DNA of 64,000 bases from Diplosphaera chodatii (Eukaryota > Chlorophyta > Trebouxiophyceae > Prasiolales > Stichococcaceae): the NCBI GenBank assembly GCA_032358165.1, contig JAALGY010000017.1:186001-250000 (forward strand), read 5' to 3'. Below the pieces are notes generated by a model, which was not told the DNA's origin, did not search any database, and was given only the letters and a program-made list of their open reading frames with translations. Positions 35,265 through 48,500 of the stretch are shown in pieces. Each line of letters opens with the position of its first letter. Within the stretch, counting starts at the first letter, position 1. A program made the position numbers and the translations under genes.

Positions 35265-38200
35265 TCACTCATCATTGTCAAGCTCCACCGGCAGGTGGCG
35301 GCCGTGCTTGGCCTGGAATGCCGCCTGCAGCTCCGTGACGGCTCCGCTGCTCACCAAGGGACATCTGTAGATCCGCAGGCTGGCCAGGCTGGCCATGCGC
35401 TGCAGCTGCGTCACCAGCTGCTGTCCGTCCAGATCGGGGCAGTCCTGCAGCACAACCTCCCGCAGCCGCCGGCAGGCGCCGAGCGCCGCCAGCCCGGCAC
35501 CACGGAGACTGAACAGCATGTCTCCATGCTGCAGCGCTCCGGCACTCAGGTCCAGCTGCCTCAGGTCCGGCAGCGCCCCGGCCGCCGCGGACAGCTCATC
35601 GTCCGACAGCCCGCCGACGCACTCGAGCCACAGCTCTTGCAGGCCCGTGTTGAGACCGGCAGGGGCGCCGCGGCCGATGCCGCTGCAGCTCGAGATGCTG
35701 GCGTCAGCATGGTCACCAGCGGTAGCTTGGGCGCAGCCCAGCAGCTGCAGCTGCAGCGGCGGGCCGCGGCTGGGGCCGGGACTGACACTGAGACGAGCGG
35801 CCTGCTGGGCCAACTGCATGGTGCAGGGGTTCCCCCGCGTCCTGTCAATCTCCATGCGCAGGCTGGTGAGGCGTATCAGCTGGCCGATGGCGGCCTCGGC
35901 ACCGTGGCCTGCGATCAGCAGCAATTGTTGTGTGATGCCAGATCGTATTCTGCACCCACTCCAATGCCGATCTTGACAGCTGCCATCTGCGCCCTGCAGC
36001 TGGTGCTGGCACACAGGCGAGAAGCACATAGCAGCACACCCTCAGATATGCACACACGCAGCACCGCAGCCGGGACACCAGGCAGCGGTGAAGCCAGGCA
36101 GGGGCCTCGGGGGTCCAATCAACCCAAAGCACCCAATTGACATCAAATTCGACCGATTGTCTCACCAGGCACCACCGCGCCCGCGAGCAGGCGCAGCCGC
36201 CGCAGTGGCACCCGCGCCGCCGCCACCGCAGCCAGCCAGGCGCCGGTCGCGAGCTTCTCCTCCCCCTCTTTGGCTGTGTGCTCTTCCCCCTCGCTGCCGG
36301 CCGCGTGCTGCTCCCCCTCGCTGCCGGTCCCGTGCTGCTCCCCCTCGCTGCTGGTCCCGTGCTGCTCCCCCTCGCTGCCGGCGGCGTGCTGCTCATCTTC
36401 GCTGCTGGTCGCATAATGCTCCTCTTCGGCGTTGGCCATATGCTGCTCCGCATCGCTGCTGGCCGCATGCTGCTCCCCCTCGCTGCCGGCGTCCCAGCTG
36501 CCAATCGAATAGTCCTCCTCCTCCTCGCTCACATGGCCTGCAAGAGCGGCGCAGGTCGTCGCCCGGAGCTGCGCTGCACCTACACAGCCCTCATTGTGCC
36601 ACACAGCCCTGACAGGCACCGCCATGGCAGCCCGTCGGCAGGGTGCTTGAGCAGGGCAGGGCAGGGCAGCTGGTGCTCTGACTATGTCAGCTTGAAATCC
36701 TGATGGGCCGCGCAGGTTTCCGAATTCAGCCGTTGTCAAGGGTTCAGGGCTTGCACCTTCGATGAGCAGCGACCGATGGCCGATGACCAGGCCGGTCAGG
36801 CGGCACAGCGTCGACAGCTGCGCCAGACGCGAGTCATCGCAGGCGGGCGCATGGACCAGCGTCAGATCCCGCAGCCGCGTCAGCTGCCCCACTGCCTGTA
36901 TGGCGTCTGCGCGCTCGACGCATGTGGGGTGCTGGACGTAGGTCAGGCTGGTCAGCCCGGTGAGCGCCGCCAAGTGCCGCACATCCTCAGCGCGATGCTG
37001 CACAGAAGCAGCTGCTGTCTGGTTGCATGCACTCGACCACACATATGCACATGCTGCAGGAGCACACTTCTGTGCAGCGTCAAATTGGCTGATAGTCCCG
37101 TGTGATCGTCCCACATGCACACACCTCATCGCTCAGCCGAAGCCTCGTGGCAAAAAGGCGTCTGAGAGTCCCCGCCGCAGGCCTCAGCGCTGCCAGCAGT
37201 GCGCCGTCGTGGCGGGCGCCCTCTAGCGACACGTCCTCCACGTCAACAGCAGCCTGCAGCAGCGGCGCCAGCTCCCCGCGACACCTGTCGTCTATCATCA
37301 CCGCGTCAGTTCAGTATTGTCCTTCTTGCTACATGTGTCTTTCAGCGCCGTTGTATGGCGGAGCCTGTTGATTGCTGTTGAATGTGACACAACCATGCCA
37401 ACCATGCTCCGCTGCAAGGGGGGGAGGGGGATGGAGGGGCTGCTCGCCACTGCCCTCCCTTTTTCCAGTGCATGGCAGACGAGCTGCTTGCGCCTACACA
37501 TGCTGCATGATTGCTGCACCCTCAAATCCTACACCATGCTGCTGCCACCCGGAAGTGCTCAAGTGGCAGCAATCCTCAGGTTGCTGTAAAAGTCTCACTC
37601 GTCAAGGTGCAGCACGCGGAGGCGTCCAGCAACCGCCGCCAGCCTGGCTGCGTCGCACGCGGCCACCTCGCAGCCCATTACCCGCAGCTCGTGTATTGTG
37701 CTGTCCTCTGCCACGGCGTTTGGCATGTTGTCGAAGTCCAGCCTGCGCCGCCAGATGTGAAGGTTTTCTCATATGGAGCTCAACACAGGTGCTGCCCCTG
37801 CAAGAGAGCGGTCGCCCCCACTCCAAAGCGTCACACCCTCCTGGCAGCTGTATGCACGCAAAAAGGCAGAGCGCTGGCACTGGTACAGCTGCTTTTTGCC
37901 TTTTATTGCACTGGGCCAGTTATATGGCAGGGGCTGCATTGCTTCGCCCCGTACATCAACACAGGTTGGGGACCTACCTGCTGGCTTTAGAGCCTTCCGA
38001 CGCAGCAGGCTATACATGCATCAGGGGGCATCAGCCGCAAAGACACCAGGCCGCAGGGCAACCGGTGTGCAGGATTGCCTGAGTCTTATCCTGTACTGAG
38101 GTGACAGGTATTTTCCACGAGCTTTGCTGGTTTACAAACAGCAGATACGCACTCATATGCGTTGAGCGTCTCGACCAGCCACGCCGCCAGCTGCAGCGCT

Positions 38201-40023
38201 GCCGTGCAGCGGGCGCTCTGCAGCAGGGCTCGCGCGGCAGCATCTGTGTCGTCGCCAGCGTCTGCCGCATCCCCCAAGGGTGTGTCACAGAGCGACACCT
38301 GCACAGCGCATCTGTAGCACATCAGTTCCACTGCCATTGTCTACAGCATAGCATTTCACAGCTGCAACGACAATACTGAGTCATTCTTCCTGTGTTGCCT
38401 CGCTGTCCTCACAAGCATCCCACAATAATCTTGCAACCGGCTTGCAGGTGCTGGTCCGTTTGCAAGACAGCCTGGACCCAGGTCCTCACCGTGACTTCGG
38501 CACTGCAGGTGTCTTCCCAGTTGAACAGGCTCGCTGACAAGGACAGCTGCCTCAGGTTCGTGAGGGATTGTAGTGCCAACGCTTCCCTCATACTGGCGTC
38601 CTGCAGATCACACTACGATCATCAGTACGCTTTACAGGCGCGGCTGACCGCTTGCCTTCCAGCTGCTGGGCAGCACACGTCATCCTTTGCACGCTTGCAA
38701 CCAGATATCACAACCCCAAGCGACAGCGCCATGCCAGCACAGCAACATGCGACAGGCAGGTGCTGGCGCTGGTTCTTGGGGCCAGGCAGCAATTCTCTGT
38801 GGAGGCAGGGTGCTGGACAGGGCAGCGCTTGCCGGGTCCTTTGGGTCTGGTAGCCGCAGCGACAAGGACTGCAGATTTGGCAGCTGCAGCGCCAGTGCCG
38901 CAACACCGCCAGCATCCCCCAGGTCCAGGTGCGTCAGCTGCGTCAGCTGTGACAGGCTGGCGAAATGCGGCACGGCTGCAGTGCAGGATGACAGGGTCAA
39001 AAGTGAGCGACGACCAAACACCTTGCATCGTGATTGCTGAATTTCACACATGAACACCTGGTGATACCATTGGCTGATGTACACCCACCAGCGTGGTCCG
39101 AGAGCATCCCTGGAGGGTGGCCGTCATCGAGGACGAGCGACTGCAGCGCCGTCAGCAGCGGCAGCACAGTACTCAGCGTGCGGTGGTGGTGGTAGTGGTG
39201 GTTCTCTGTGATGTCACGCAGCGTCAGACCCGTCAGGCCGCTGAGCTGCGCCCAGCCCTCCAGCTGCGTGCCTTCGATCGTTCCGTCCAGTCTGCAGCAT
39301 TTTTACCAGTAGCAAATGAGATGAGGATGAACAGCGTGGACGCAAAAGCCTAGCCACAGGTATGCTGGGCGCAGCTCACCTCAGTGCCTCATAATGAGAG
39401 CCACACGCTTATGTCTAGATCATCTGACGCCCGAAGCAAGCACCATTAAGCATGAGACGATGGAAGCCTCTTGAAGTACAGTCGTCGCAAACCCCAGCAT
39501 CTGTGATCACAGCATGGTGACAGTGACTGCGGCAAGGTGCTCACGGCATGTCGAGGGTCCGCAGGTTCTTCAGAGTCCCGAGCGCCTCCAGCGTCGCAAC
39601 ACCGTTGCTGGGGTCCAGGTGCTGCAGCCTGACGGCGGTCAATCCTGCAACGACAGATGTGAACGGACGGCTGGTCTCTGGACCGCAGAATTCCTTCAAC
39701 ACAATAAGCGTGGTGTGCAGCTGCTTCGGTGCCAACAGCCATGTGGACAATGGTATGACAGGCTGGACAGCTTCATAGGTACCTGTGAACCGGCGTGTGA
39801 TGGTGCGCAGGTCACTCAGTTCCACATTGACGTGAACACGGGCGTGTGTGACCACAGGATCCACAGCACTGCGCAGCCAGCGGCACACGCTGCGCAGAGC
39901 CGCGACGTCGCCCTGCCTTTCCTCGCGCGGCCGATCATCCTGCCGTATGTGCTGCACAATGCAGCTGAGGGCCAGCGCTGGCAGGTCTGTGATCGTCATG
40001 CACGGTGCTGCCTGATCTCCCAT
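35265..40023 (-). CDS. F-box/LRR array copy 8 (type C), intact, 834 aa, with acidic repeat insert
   Basis: Exons in transcript order: 40023-39783, 39644-39545, 39291-39089, 38975-38833, 38600-38490, 38298-38153, 37742-37599, 37284-37125, 36997-36757, 36537-36166, 35908-35265; 2505 nt, open. Start MGDQAAPCMTITDLP; the F-box is more divergent than most (LPALALSCIVQHIRQ). Exon 3 has a histidine run (HHYHHH) from a TGG-type microsatellite (about 39182-39201). Intron 4 has a GC donor (38832-38831). The type C exon 6 starts VSLCDTPLGD. Exon 9 ends at a donor 24 nt beyond the usual site because the normal one is lost; the phase stays 1. Exon 10 is 372 nt instead of 99 because of a nine-unit acidic repeat. 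Copy 11 is the nearest relative (shared AIQAVGQLTRLR and DSRLAQL in exon 9, HGAEAAIGQL in exon 11). Confidence 0.86.
36245..36484 (-). repeat. 27-nt coding minisatellite in copy 8 exon 10
   Basis: About nine units of nine residues in frame, typified by SEGEQHAAG, SEGEQHGTS and SEDEQHAAG, with more degenerate units at both ends. The encoded stretch is strongly acidic and hydrophilic and lies just before the LRR sequence WLAAVAAARVPLRRLRL. No other copy has it. Confidence 0.92.
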
Positions 40024-40465
40024 GATGGCGCTGCTGCCCGCAGAGCGTAGGTGCCCACCTGTGCTGCGGCTCTGCGGATGATCAAGATATACAATAATAC
40101 TATGCTGGCTTACAACGCTGCAAGTCTGCGCATGCAATGTGAAAGTTTTGCTCAACAGGGTTGAGAGGTGATAGCGTGATCCGGTGTACCAGTGAATCAG
40201 CGATCATGGATCTAGCCATCGTTGCGTGATGCAGATTGCATTGCCAGATTTCAATGTACATGCGAGGATAGATGATGCTAACCCGGCTGCCATGTCCGAG
40301 TACCAAATTTTGCAAAACCACATAGCAAAATCACATGGCAAGCAGTTGGTTTCAGAGACATAATGCATGCCGGCGCCCTGCCGCCGACACCCACCATCTG
40401 GCAGACGTCGTGCCTTTGCTGCGCTGCAGCTGCAGCATTGTTCCGCAGTTACTGCACTTGCACCA
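40024..40465. other. Spacer between copies 8 and 9
   Basis: 442 bp. It contains the copy 8 upstream element (40274-40304) and the 5' region whose sequence reappears at 13270-13480. No exon. Confidence 0.6.
40274..40304 (-). promoter_or_regulatory. Conserved upstream element of copy 8
   Basis: GATGCTAACCCGGC followed by tgccatgtccg and AGTACCAA, closest to the copy 7 version (tgccacgtcc). 251 bp upstream of the ATG. Confidence 0.5.
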
Positions 40466-43400
40466 TCAGCAGCCAAATCTTGGCACGAGATTCACCGACA
40501 GGTGGCGACCATGCTCGGCCCAGAATGCTGTCTCCAGCTCCCTCGCTGTAGCCTTTTTAACCTGTGGACAATCAGAGAGTTGCAGGCTGGCAAGGCTGCT
40601 GATCTGCGATAACTGCGCCACCACATGCCGGGCATCCAGGTCTTCGCAATGCCACAGCGAGACCTCCCGCAGCCGCCGGCAGGCGCTGAAAGCCGCCAGC
40701 CTGGCACCATGCAGACCGCGCAGCATATCTGGCTCGTCGGCTGGAGCAGTGACCTTTAGCCGCCGCAGGTCTGGCAGCGACGCAGCCGCGGCCGCCAGCT
40801 CACCATCGGACAGGGGCCCCGTGCACTCCAGCGTCAGTTCTTGCAGGCCCGTGTTGGTCATGGCGGCTGCAGATCCGTGGCTGTTGCTGCTCAAGGTGTT
40901 GACCTCGCCTTCGGCGTTGCTTGCTGGTTTGCCACATCCAAGCTGCTGCAGCTGCAGCGGAGCGGTGGTAACGCTGCGGGTCCGTTGCAAGGCGGGCGGG
41001 TCCGCTGTGTCAAGCGGCGCTGTGCATTCCCGATCCACTGACATATGCAAGCTGGTGAGGCGAGTCAGCTGTCCAATGGCAGCCTCGGCGCCACTCCCTG
41101 CAGGATGTAAGCCAGCTGTCACATGCAGCTGTGTGCAGGCTGCTGGCAGGAGGGTCCCTTGGCTACTCGAGCATACATGCCTGGCCTGCAGCAACTGCTG
41201 CAGCCATTCACATGGGTAGTAGACAGCAATAGCACGAGCCGACACCCCCGCCTGTTCAAATTGAGCCAACAGCACCTCCGGAGTGCAGCAGTGCAGGCAA
41301 AGTGCATTGGTGCAGCGACGATGGTCACAGGCTCACCGGGCACCACGGCTTCGTCACGCAGCCTCAGCTCGCGCAGCGGCACCCGCGCCGCCGCTAGCGC
41401 AACAAGCCAGCCGCCGGTCGATCTGCCATGGAAGCCTGCATGGTCATAAGACTTAAACCGCTGAGGTACTTATGCTGTTGGTTTTATGGTGGTTGTGCAA
41501 AATCGCGCAGTAGATGTTGCATACAACAGCTTGTTAGGCGACCAACTGCGTCATCATATGGCAGCGCGCAATGCTGGCGGCTTTGTCAGCATCCGCATGC
41601 TTTGCACATATGGCACAACGAGCTTACCTACAAGCGTGCAGGACATGCCTAAACTACATGCGCATTACATGATGTGCGAAATGTACTCCTTTCAAAATCG
41701 TACTCGCTATGATGTGCCAGCAGAGTACTCGCTATGATGTGCCAGCAGATGATGGCGTGGCATGGAAGCGGAAGTGACAGTCAAAGACAGCGGGACCATA
41801 CATCTAGAGGGACCCCACCTGTGAGTTCCAGGCTGGTCAGGCTGCTGAGCGCTGACAGCCTGGCCAGCTCCGCATCTCCAAGCATGTCTGGGCAGTGCAG
41901 CTCCAGTGTCCGCAGCCGTGTCAGCTGTGCAATGGCGCCCATGGCATCCCCCCACTCCATGTCATTGCCAAATGCCAGTCTTGTCAGCTGTGATAACGCC
42001 GTCAAGCGATTTGCGTCCAGGTCCGGATATGGCGCCTGCAATGGAGCACGGCAATGGCTCAGAGCCCACAGTCTCAGCATAGAGAGTGTGCATAGCATTT
42101 TGCATTAAGGGACCCAGCAACCTGCAGCTCCAACGACTGCATCTGAGTGACTTGTCCAGGCCATTGGTCCCACATAGTGGCACCTCCTGGTTGCAGGAGT
42201 AGATGTCGGTGGCGTCAAGGCATCTGAGGGTCTGAGCAGCAGGTCTCAGCGCCGCCAGCAACTCATCGCCGCCCCTGACATCCCGCAGCGACACGTCCTC
42301 CACAGCAACTGCCGCTTCCAGCAGCTGCCTCAGAGCCCCTTGACACCTGCACATCGCCATGATCGCAAGCACGCCTGAACTCACATCAGTCAGGAGTTGG
42401 TACCGATTGCATTGTGAGCTCTGCTGGCATGTATTCAGTAGAGCCAGGACGTTGTCTGCACTGGGCAGGTGCGGCACACCGCCAGGGCCAGTGTGGCGCA
42501 GCACCTACAAATCACATTGCAGCCGCTGGCTCGATGCTTTGCCGTTGACAGGGTGACTCACCGCTGCAAATGCAGCACACGCAGGCGTCCTGCCACCATC
42601 GCGAGCTTGGCAGCCATGTCGGCACTGACATTGCAGTCGAAAAGGCGCAGTTCCTGCAGAGCTCCACACAGCGGAGTCGGTCGTAGTCTGTACCTGCAAT
42701 TGCGCCTGCACAGTTGCAGGCAGGTACCCCTGTCAGTCTGCTGTCCGCGCTCGTCATACACACGTCCGTGAGGATGTGCTGCAAAGCACGCATGCAACAT
42801 TGGAGCTGGCCGTCAGTTTCGCTGCGAGGCTAGCATGCATGCAAGGCAGAAGCAGCGGCATGCCAGCAGCTGCATGCGCTGCCCACGGCAACCTCACAAG
42901 GCAGTGTGTGAGCAGCTATCTGCAACCTTCACCAACTCGAATATGCATGTAAATCAGTTGGGGCGGTATTCCTTGATACCGTCCCAACAGCATTGCAGAT
43001 ATGCCCACGCCAGGGTTTCACCAGCCGCAGTTGCAGTGCCGGTAGGCACAGCCTGGCAAGCAGCATCACCGGTAGTAATCGTACAGGTTGCTTGTGTCGG
43101 CCACCAGCAGCAGCGCCGCCAGGCGACGCAGGACGGGCAGCACAGCGTGGTGTGATGGTGGTAGCTCGCAAGCCACGCCACATGTGGCCTGCACCAGTTG
43201 GGCGCAGCCCGTTTGCATCGCAGCGCATTGCTGCCACGGTCGAAGTATGACAGCAGCCAAACGCTTAAAAGCCAGCCATTCAACCAAGTGTGTAATTGCC
43301 GTCCTGATCATGCTGCATGAGTAGCATAGCCAGCACCCTGCACTTGCATGCAGAGCTGGCAGTGCAGTATGGTCACTGGCTGCAGAGCCAGCGCCTGTCT

Positions 43401-44998
43401 CAGCAGGAGGTGCCCTCACCATGACATAGGCGTCAAGCAACAGCCGGCCCACACAACTTGCACCAATATTCGCCCCCAGCGTCAGCCGCCTCAGCCTTGT
43501 CAGGGGTATCAGCACCGAGAGCTCGTTCAACGGGACGGTCTGCAGGCAGTGCACGACACGCTTCGATAGTGGTCATCGGCTTCGGCAGATGATGCGTCTT
43601 TCCTGCGACTTTAGTGTTCACGCTGCAGCATGTGTCTGCTGTCAAAAAAGCAATTGCGAGTGTGCGAGGATGACAGTGCACACCCAATAGGAGTAAAGTT
43701 CACTGGAAGTATCACATTACTCGGCTCTCTGCTTGGTCTGTTTGAGTGGAAGGGCAATATGCACCCTGCTCCTTAGGTAAGCGTCAGGGAGGCACAGCGC
43801 CAGGGACTGCAGGTTCGGCAGCTGGGCCGCCAGCGCCGGCACACCTCTGGCATGCCCCAGGTCCAGGTGCGTGAGCAGCGACAGGCTCGTGAGGTGCGCC
43901 ACATCTGCAGCGGCAGGAAGCTGCAGACTTCAGTCACTCTGTAGCTCCATAGACTTACGGTGACAGCCCAAAGGCTTCCGTGTGGCGCCACCAGTGCCAC
44001 GATTGGCTGCATGCACACCAGCCAGGCTACAGCTGCATGCTCATGACACAGTCGACTGCTCGGGTAACATCTGTGTCCGAACTGTTGGCAAGCACACTGC
44101 AGCGGCAAGGGCTTACCCGTGGTGAACAGCTCTAGGACGTCGTTGTCAGGCAGAGTGAGCGACTGCAGCGCCGTCAGGCGCGGCAGAACGGCGGCCAGCG
44201 TGCCGCGGTGGCTGTACTGGTTGTGCCGCAGCGTCAGGCCTGTCAGGCCGCTGAGCTGCGTCCTGTCATCCAGCTGCATGCCCTCGACCATCCTGCATCC
44301 GCAGTGGTCAGCTGTTTGCAGTGCTAGCAGCAGGGTGCATCACACAGTGCATAGTCAAGCAAAGACTTTGATCGAACACTTGCAACATCTCTCGTTTGCC
44401 TCATGCTTCCGCAACAGCAGCAAGCTTGCTCACACTCAACACGCACTAACTCTGCTGCAAGACAGGCGAAGGATCCAGGTGGAGGTCATGGAGGTGGTCG
44501 GCCGTGCGGCTCACGGCAAGTCGAGGCTGCGCAGGCTCCGCACAGCTGTAAGCGCGTCCAGTCTCGAAACAGCGGCATCGCCCTGCAGACGCGGCAGCCT
44601 GACATTCTCCAGGCCTACAAAGTCGAAGAAGACCCAAGGGCATCACATTTGAGCCGCAGCCTCTCATCTGTGCACATGCGCAGGTTGTGCAAGGAACACA
44701 TGCGCATTGCAACAGAAATTGCAACACTGGCATGGGTGTCCATGCATGATGTCTCACCTTGGCAGCGGCTTGCAGTGCTGCTCAGCTCAGCAGAGCTCAC
44801 ATTGGGGTGAAATGCTGCATGAGTCACACTGGCATCCACAGCATGGCGCAGCGTGCGGCACACGCTGCGCAGGGCTGCGACATCGTCCAGCTTCTGGTCG
44901 CGCTGCCAGGCTTCCTGTTCAAGATGCTGTACGATGCAGCTGAGCACATCCGTTGGCAGAATGACGATCGTCATGCGCGGTGCTATTTGACGTCCCAT
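40466..44998 (-). CDS. F-box/LRR array copy 9 (type A), intact, 712 aa
   Basis: Exons in transcript order: 44998-44758, 44614-44515, 44292-44117, 43904-43765, 43539-43420, 43188-43070, 42693-42562, 42346-42184, 42035-41819, 41435-41337, 41097-40466; 2139 nt, open. Start MGRQIAPRMTIVILP; F-box LPTDVLSCIVQHLEQ and VAALRSVCRTLRHAVD. Exon 6 is 119 nt and ends tactaccg|GTGATG, the intact version of the junction that is damaged in copy 2. Exon 11 shares VDRECTAPLD and QRTRSVTTAPLQLQ with copy 2, although the two genes are about 35 kb apart on opposite strands. The intron 4 donor is GT. The upstream element is at 45146-45177. Confidence 0.88.
41700..41749. repeat. 25-bp direct tandem duplication in copy 9 intron 9
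   Basis: Two identical adjacent units (41700-41724 and 41725-41749) starting GTACTCGCTATGATG, about 70 bp downstream of the exon 9 donor of copy 9. Non-coding. Confidence 0.95.
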
Positions 44999-45559
44999 GA
45001 TGGCACCGCCAGCAGACTGCATGCGGCTGCCCGTGCTGCGGCTGTGCTGATTGCCCTCACGCGTCTGCTGCTTCTCACAACAGCTTTGAGGCATGGAAAC
45101 TTTTGGTCACAGACTTGAGAAATAGCTAAATTATCACTATCTGCTGGCATGCAGACATGATCTGCATGTTCCGGTACACTGTAATGGTACGGGCCCTCTG
45201 TTTGCACAACTGGCAGTGCAGACCTGTGCTACCTGGTTGGTGGTCATCTGCTTTTCGGAGGGTGGTTCAAGGTAGAGCAAGGCGGCGCAGAGCAATGCTG
45301 CCAGCGGACGCTACGACATGCGACTATCAGCAATGGAACAGCATGGTTCTACTGCATCATCAGGTGGTCAATTGTGAGCCAACATGTCATGCAACCTGCT
45401 CAGCAGCACACATCCAAACTTATTCCATGGCTGAATGTTGATCAAGCGTCGAAATGAGCGCTGATGTGGTCTAAGCAACGACAGATGCCTCTGCAACGCT
45501 CCACAGCTGCGACATTCTGCAGCAGCTCCTGGCGTCACTATATGCTCTTGCTACTGGCA
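44999..45559. other. Spacer between copies 9 and 10
   Basis: 561 bp with the copy 9 upstream element (45146-45177). Nothing else recognised in 45180-45559. Confidence 0.6.
45146..45177 (-). promoter_or_regulatory. Upstream element of copy 9 (diverged)
   Basis: GGCATGCAGACATGAT then TGCATGTT and GGTAC; it keeps the layout of the copy 12 element with several substitutions. 148 bp upstream of the ATG. Confidence 0.45.
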
Positions 45560-48500
45560 TCATGCATCCCGCAGCCAGTCCACCGCCAAGGTGCGGCCAT
45601 GCGCGGCCCGGAATGCTGACTGCAGGTCCCGCATCGCACGCTGGCTGACCAGGCGGCACCCTGCAACCTGTACACGGACCAGGCTGGCGGTCTTTGGCAG
45701 GTGGCGCGCCACCTCCACTCCGCGCAGGTCGAAGGCGCGCCGCACAGACACCTCACACAGCCGCCGGCAGGCGCTGAAGGCCGCCAGCCCGCTGCCCCGG
45801 GCGCCACACATCACATCCTGGGGGTTGTAGCCACCGGTTACTTCCAGCTGCCTCAGGTCCGGCAGCGCCGCAGCCGCCGCCGCCAGCTCCTCGTCAGCCA
45901 GCCGCCCGATGCACTGCAGCGACAGCTCCTGCAGGCCCGTGTTCCACTCGGCGGCGGGGCTGCCGCTGCCACTGCCGCCCAGCAGCTGCAGCTGCAACGG
46001 CTCCAGGGGGGCGCATCTTTCCTTGCGGCTCGGTGGCGGCGGTCGTGGCGGTCGCTGCCAGCTGTAGATTGTGGCCTGCGCTGTGTTGTACCGGTCGAAC
46101 GAGAGGTGCAGGCTGGTGAGGCGCGTCAAGCGGCCAATCGCGGCCTCGGCGCCACACCCTGCAGCGGGCACCATGCAGACCTGAACAGCCAGCACAAGTC
46201 TGACTCTGAGCAGCCTCCTGAATGCCCTTGGTACCGATGCCAGACACAGTCTGGGGGCAGGTCCAGCCACACCAGTGATGGCCAGCGAAGTGGCGACCCT
46301 CAAATGCTATGAATACCGTTGAGTGCACCCAGCACTGCAATGGTGTGTTTCTGCCGCATGTTTGAGGCAGTGCAGCCCCTGTAGTGACAGTGTTTCAGCC
46401 GACAGGGGTGCCAGGCTGCAGCTCAACGGAGACTACGGCGCCGTTGCACAGCGCAAGCCGCTGCAGCGGCACCCGCGCCGCCGCCAGCGCAGCCAGCCAG
46501 CTGCCGGTCGCACCCCCACGCTTACCTGCAGAGACGGCAGCTGCGTCAGGCACGGAGGCCCTGCAACGCTGCAAACAACACGCACGCCACACAGGCTGGC
46601 AGTAGCTTGACAAAAAGCAACGTTCCAACACCTGCGACCTTCAGGCTGGTCAACTGGCGCAGCGTCGACAGCCGCTCCAGCTGCGCATGGGTCAGGTTGG
46701 ATAGAGAGGTCAGTTGCAAGCTTCGTAGCCGTTTCAGCTTACTCATGTCCCCAACAGGATTGATACTCTTGTCTCTGATGCCGTACTCCAGGCGTGTCAG
46801 CCCAGACAGCGCCGCCAGGTGTTTTGCGTCCACTTTTGTCAGCTGCAGAGGGAGAGAGCACGCTTTCGGAAGAAGGGAGTCAGATTTTAGGGTTTGACAC
46901 GATGGCAGTTGCTGTGAGCTGCGTGCCGGCGATGCCATACCTCGAGATGTTCACAGTCAGCACGAGCAACCAGCCGATGAGGGACACATGTTTGGTCCGC
47001 ACATCGTTCGCCATGTTGGAGTCGCTGAGGTCCAGCGCCCTGAGAGTCCCGGCGACGGGCCTCAGCGCCGCCAGCAGCTCGCCGCCGGGGCTCTTGTGGA
47101 AGCATTCACCTTGGCACCCCTGCAGCGAGACTTCCTCCACACCGGCCGCTGCGCTCAGGAGCTGCGGCAGAGCGCCGTAACACCTGCATGCCCAGCATCC
47201 ATCTGACTCACCGCCCCTTTTAGTCTGTGCATGCATCGTCCACATCCTGGGCGCTGCCTGCCCGAGACGGTCGGGCAACATCTGGTGGCTCCACACCATG
47301 TGAGCACCATCATGATGGTGTCACAACTGCAGACGATGTGACCAGCTGGCTCTAGCTTCCAGCAGCAAACATCAAGGTGGCCATGACACATCAGGTGGCC
47401 TGCCCACGTGCAGCACATGGCGCGACGGCTGCAGCTGCCACCGCAGATGTGCCAAAACTGTCTGTATACGGATATTCGAAGTGCAACTCACCGCACCAGG
47501 TGCAGCACATGCAGGCGCCGTGCGACTGGTGCCAGCCACGCCACGCCGTCCTCTGGACAGGCCGAGCGACTGCAGCCGCAGCTCCCGCAGGGCGGCGCTC
47601 GGCAGCACCCCCGCCGGAAGGAGGTCCGGATCCTGCCTGCGAAATTTGGGACCCCCTGGAAGTTAGAACATGCCCACAATTGCAGGAGCTTGACTTGACA
47701 GGAACCAAGCGCCGCTACCACACATGGTCCACCAGCTGCAGTGTCATCAGGCGATGTCAACGTTTGTGAAGCAGCCTTCAATGAGGTGTCGTGCGAGGAC
47801 GTGTTGCAGCAGGACCAGGACGCAGTGCCACCCACGAGCGATCCATGAGCAGCAGGCAGGCGGCCAGCTGCAGCGCCGCCCGGCAGCGGGCGCCCTGCAG
47901 CGGCAGGTGGGCCGGCTGCGGCGGCAGGAGGCTGCCGGCCTCGTCGCCCTGCCCCTCGGGCGCGCCGTGGAGTGACACCTGCGCAACACAACGGCACCCC
48001 GTGGTTTGGCAGTGCAGCAACTGCATCAGGGCATCACGATGGGAGTTCAAGCAGCACTTCGGGGTGTGACCCAATTGCTGAAGGGCTGGCACAGAGAGCG
48101 GCCCACGGAACTGTCAGTAGAGCCCTGCAGTCGCGTAGCCATAGGCAAAAACCATGCGCTGCGGGCTTGCTGCTTCGAGGTGCCTGCTGCTTGCAGCAAG
48201 GGCGTAGGCCAGGGCACACATAGGTGCTCCTGAACCAGGGCACTCACCACGACTTTGACACCTCGCTCCCACAAAGCCTCGGGACCGCTGCCGACGGTCA
48301 CTGCCAGGTCTGTCAGCGATGTCAGCAACGAGAGCTCCATCATCACGTGCTGCACAACACACAACAAATATCGGCAGCAGTCGAACACATGAACGACATA
48401 GAATCTGGCATGGCCACCCTGGGTGCTTCAAGTCCACCCGCTCCAGCTCAGCACACTATAGTGCCTCTACATATTGGCAGCAGATTGTCATCTGCCATGT

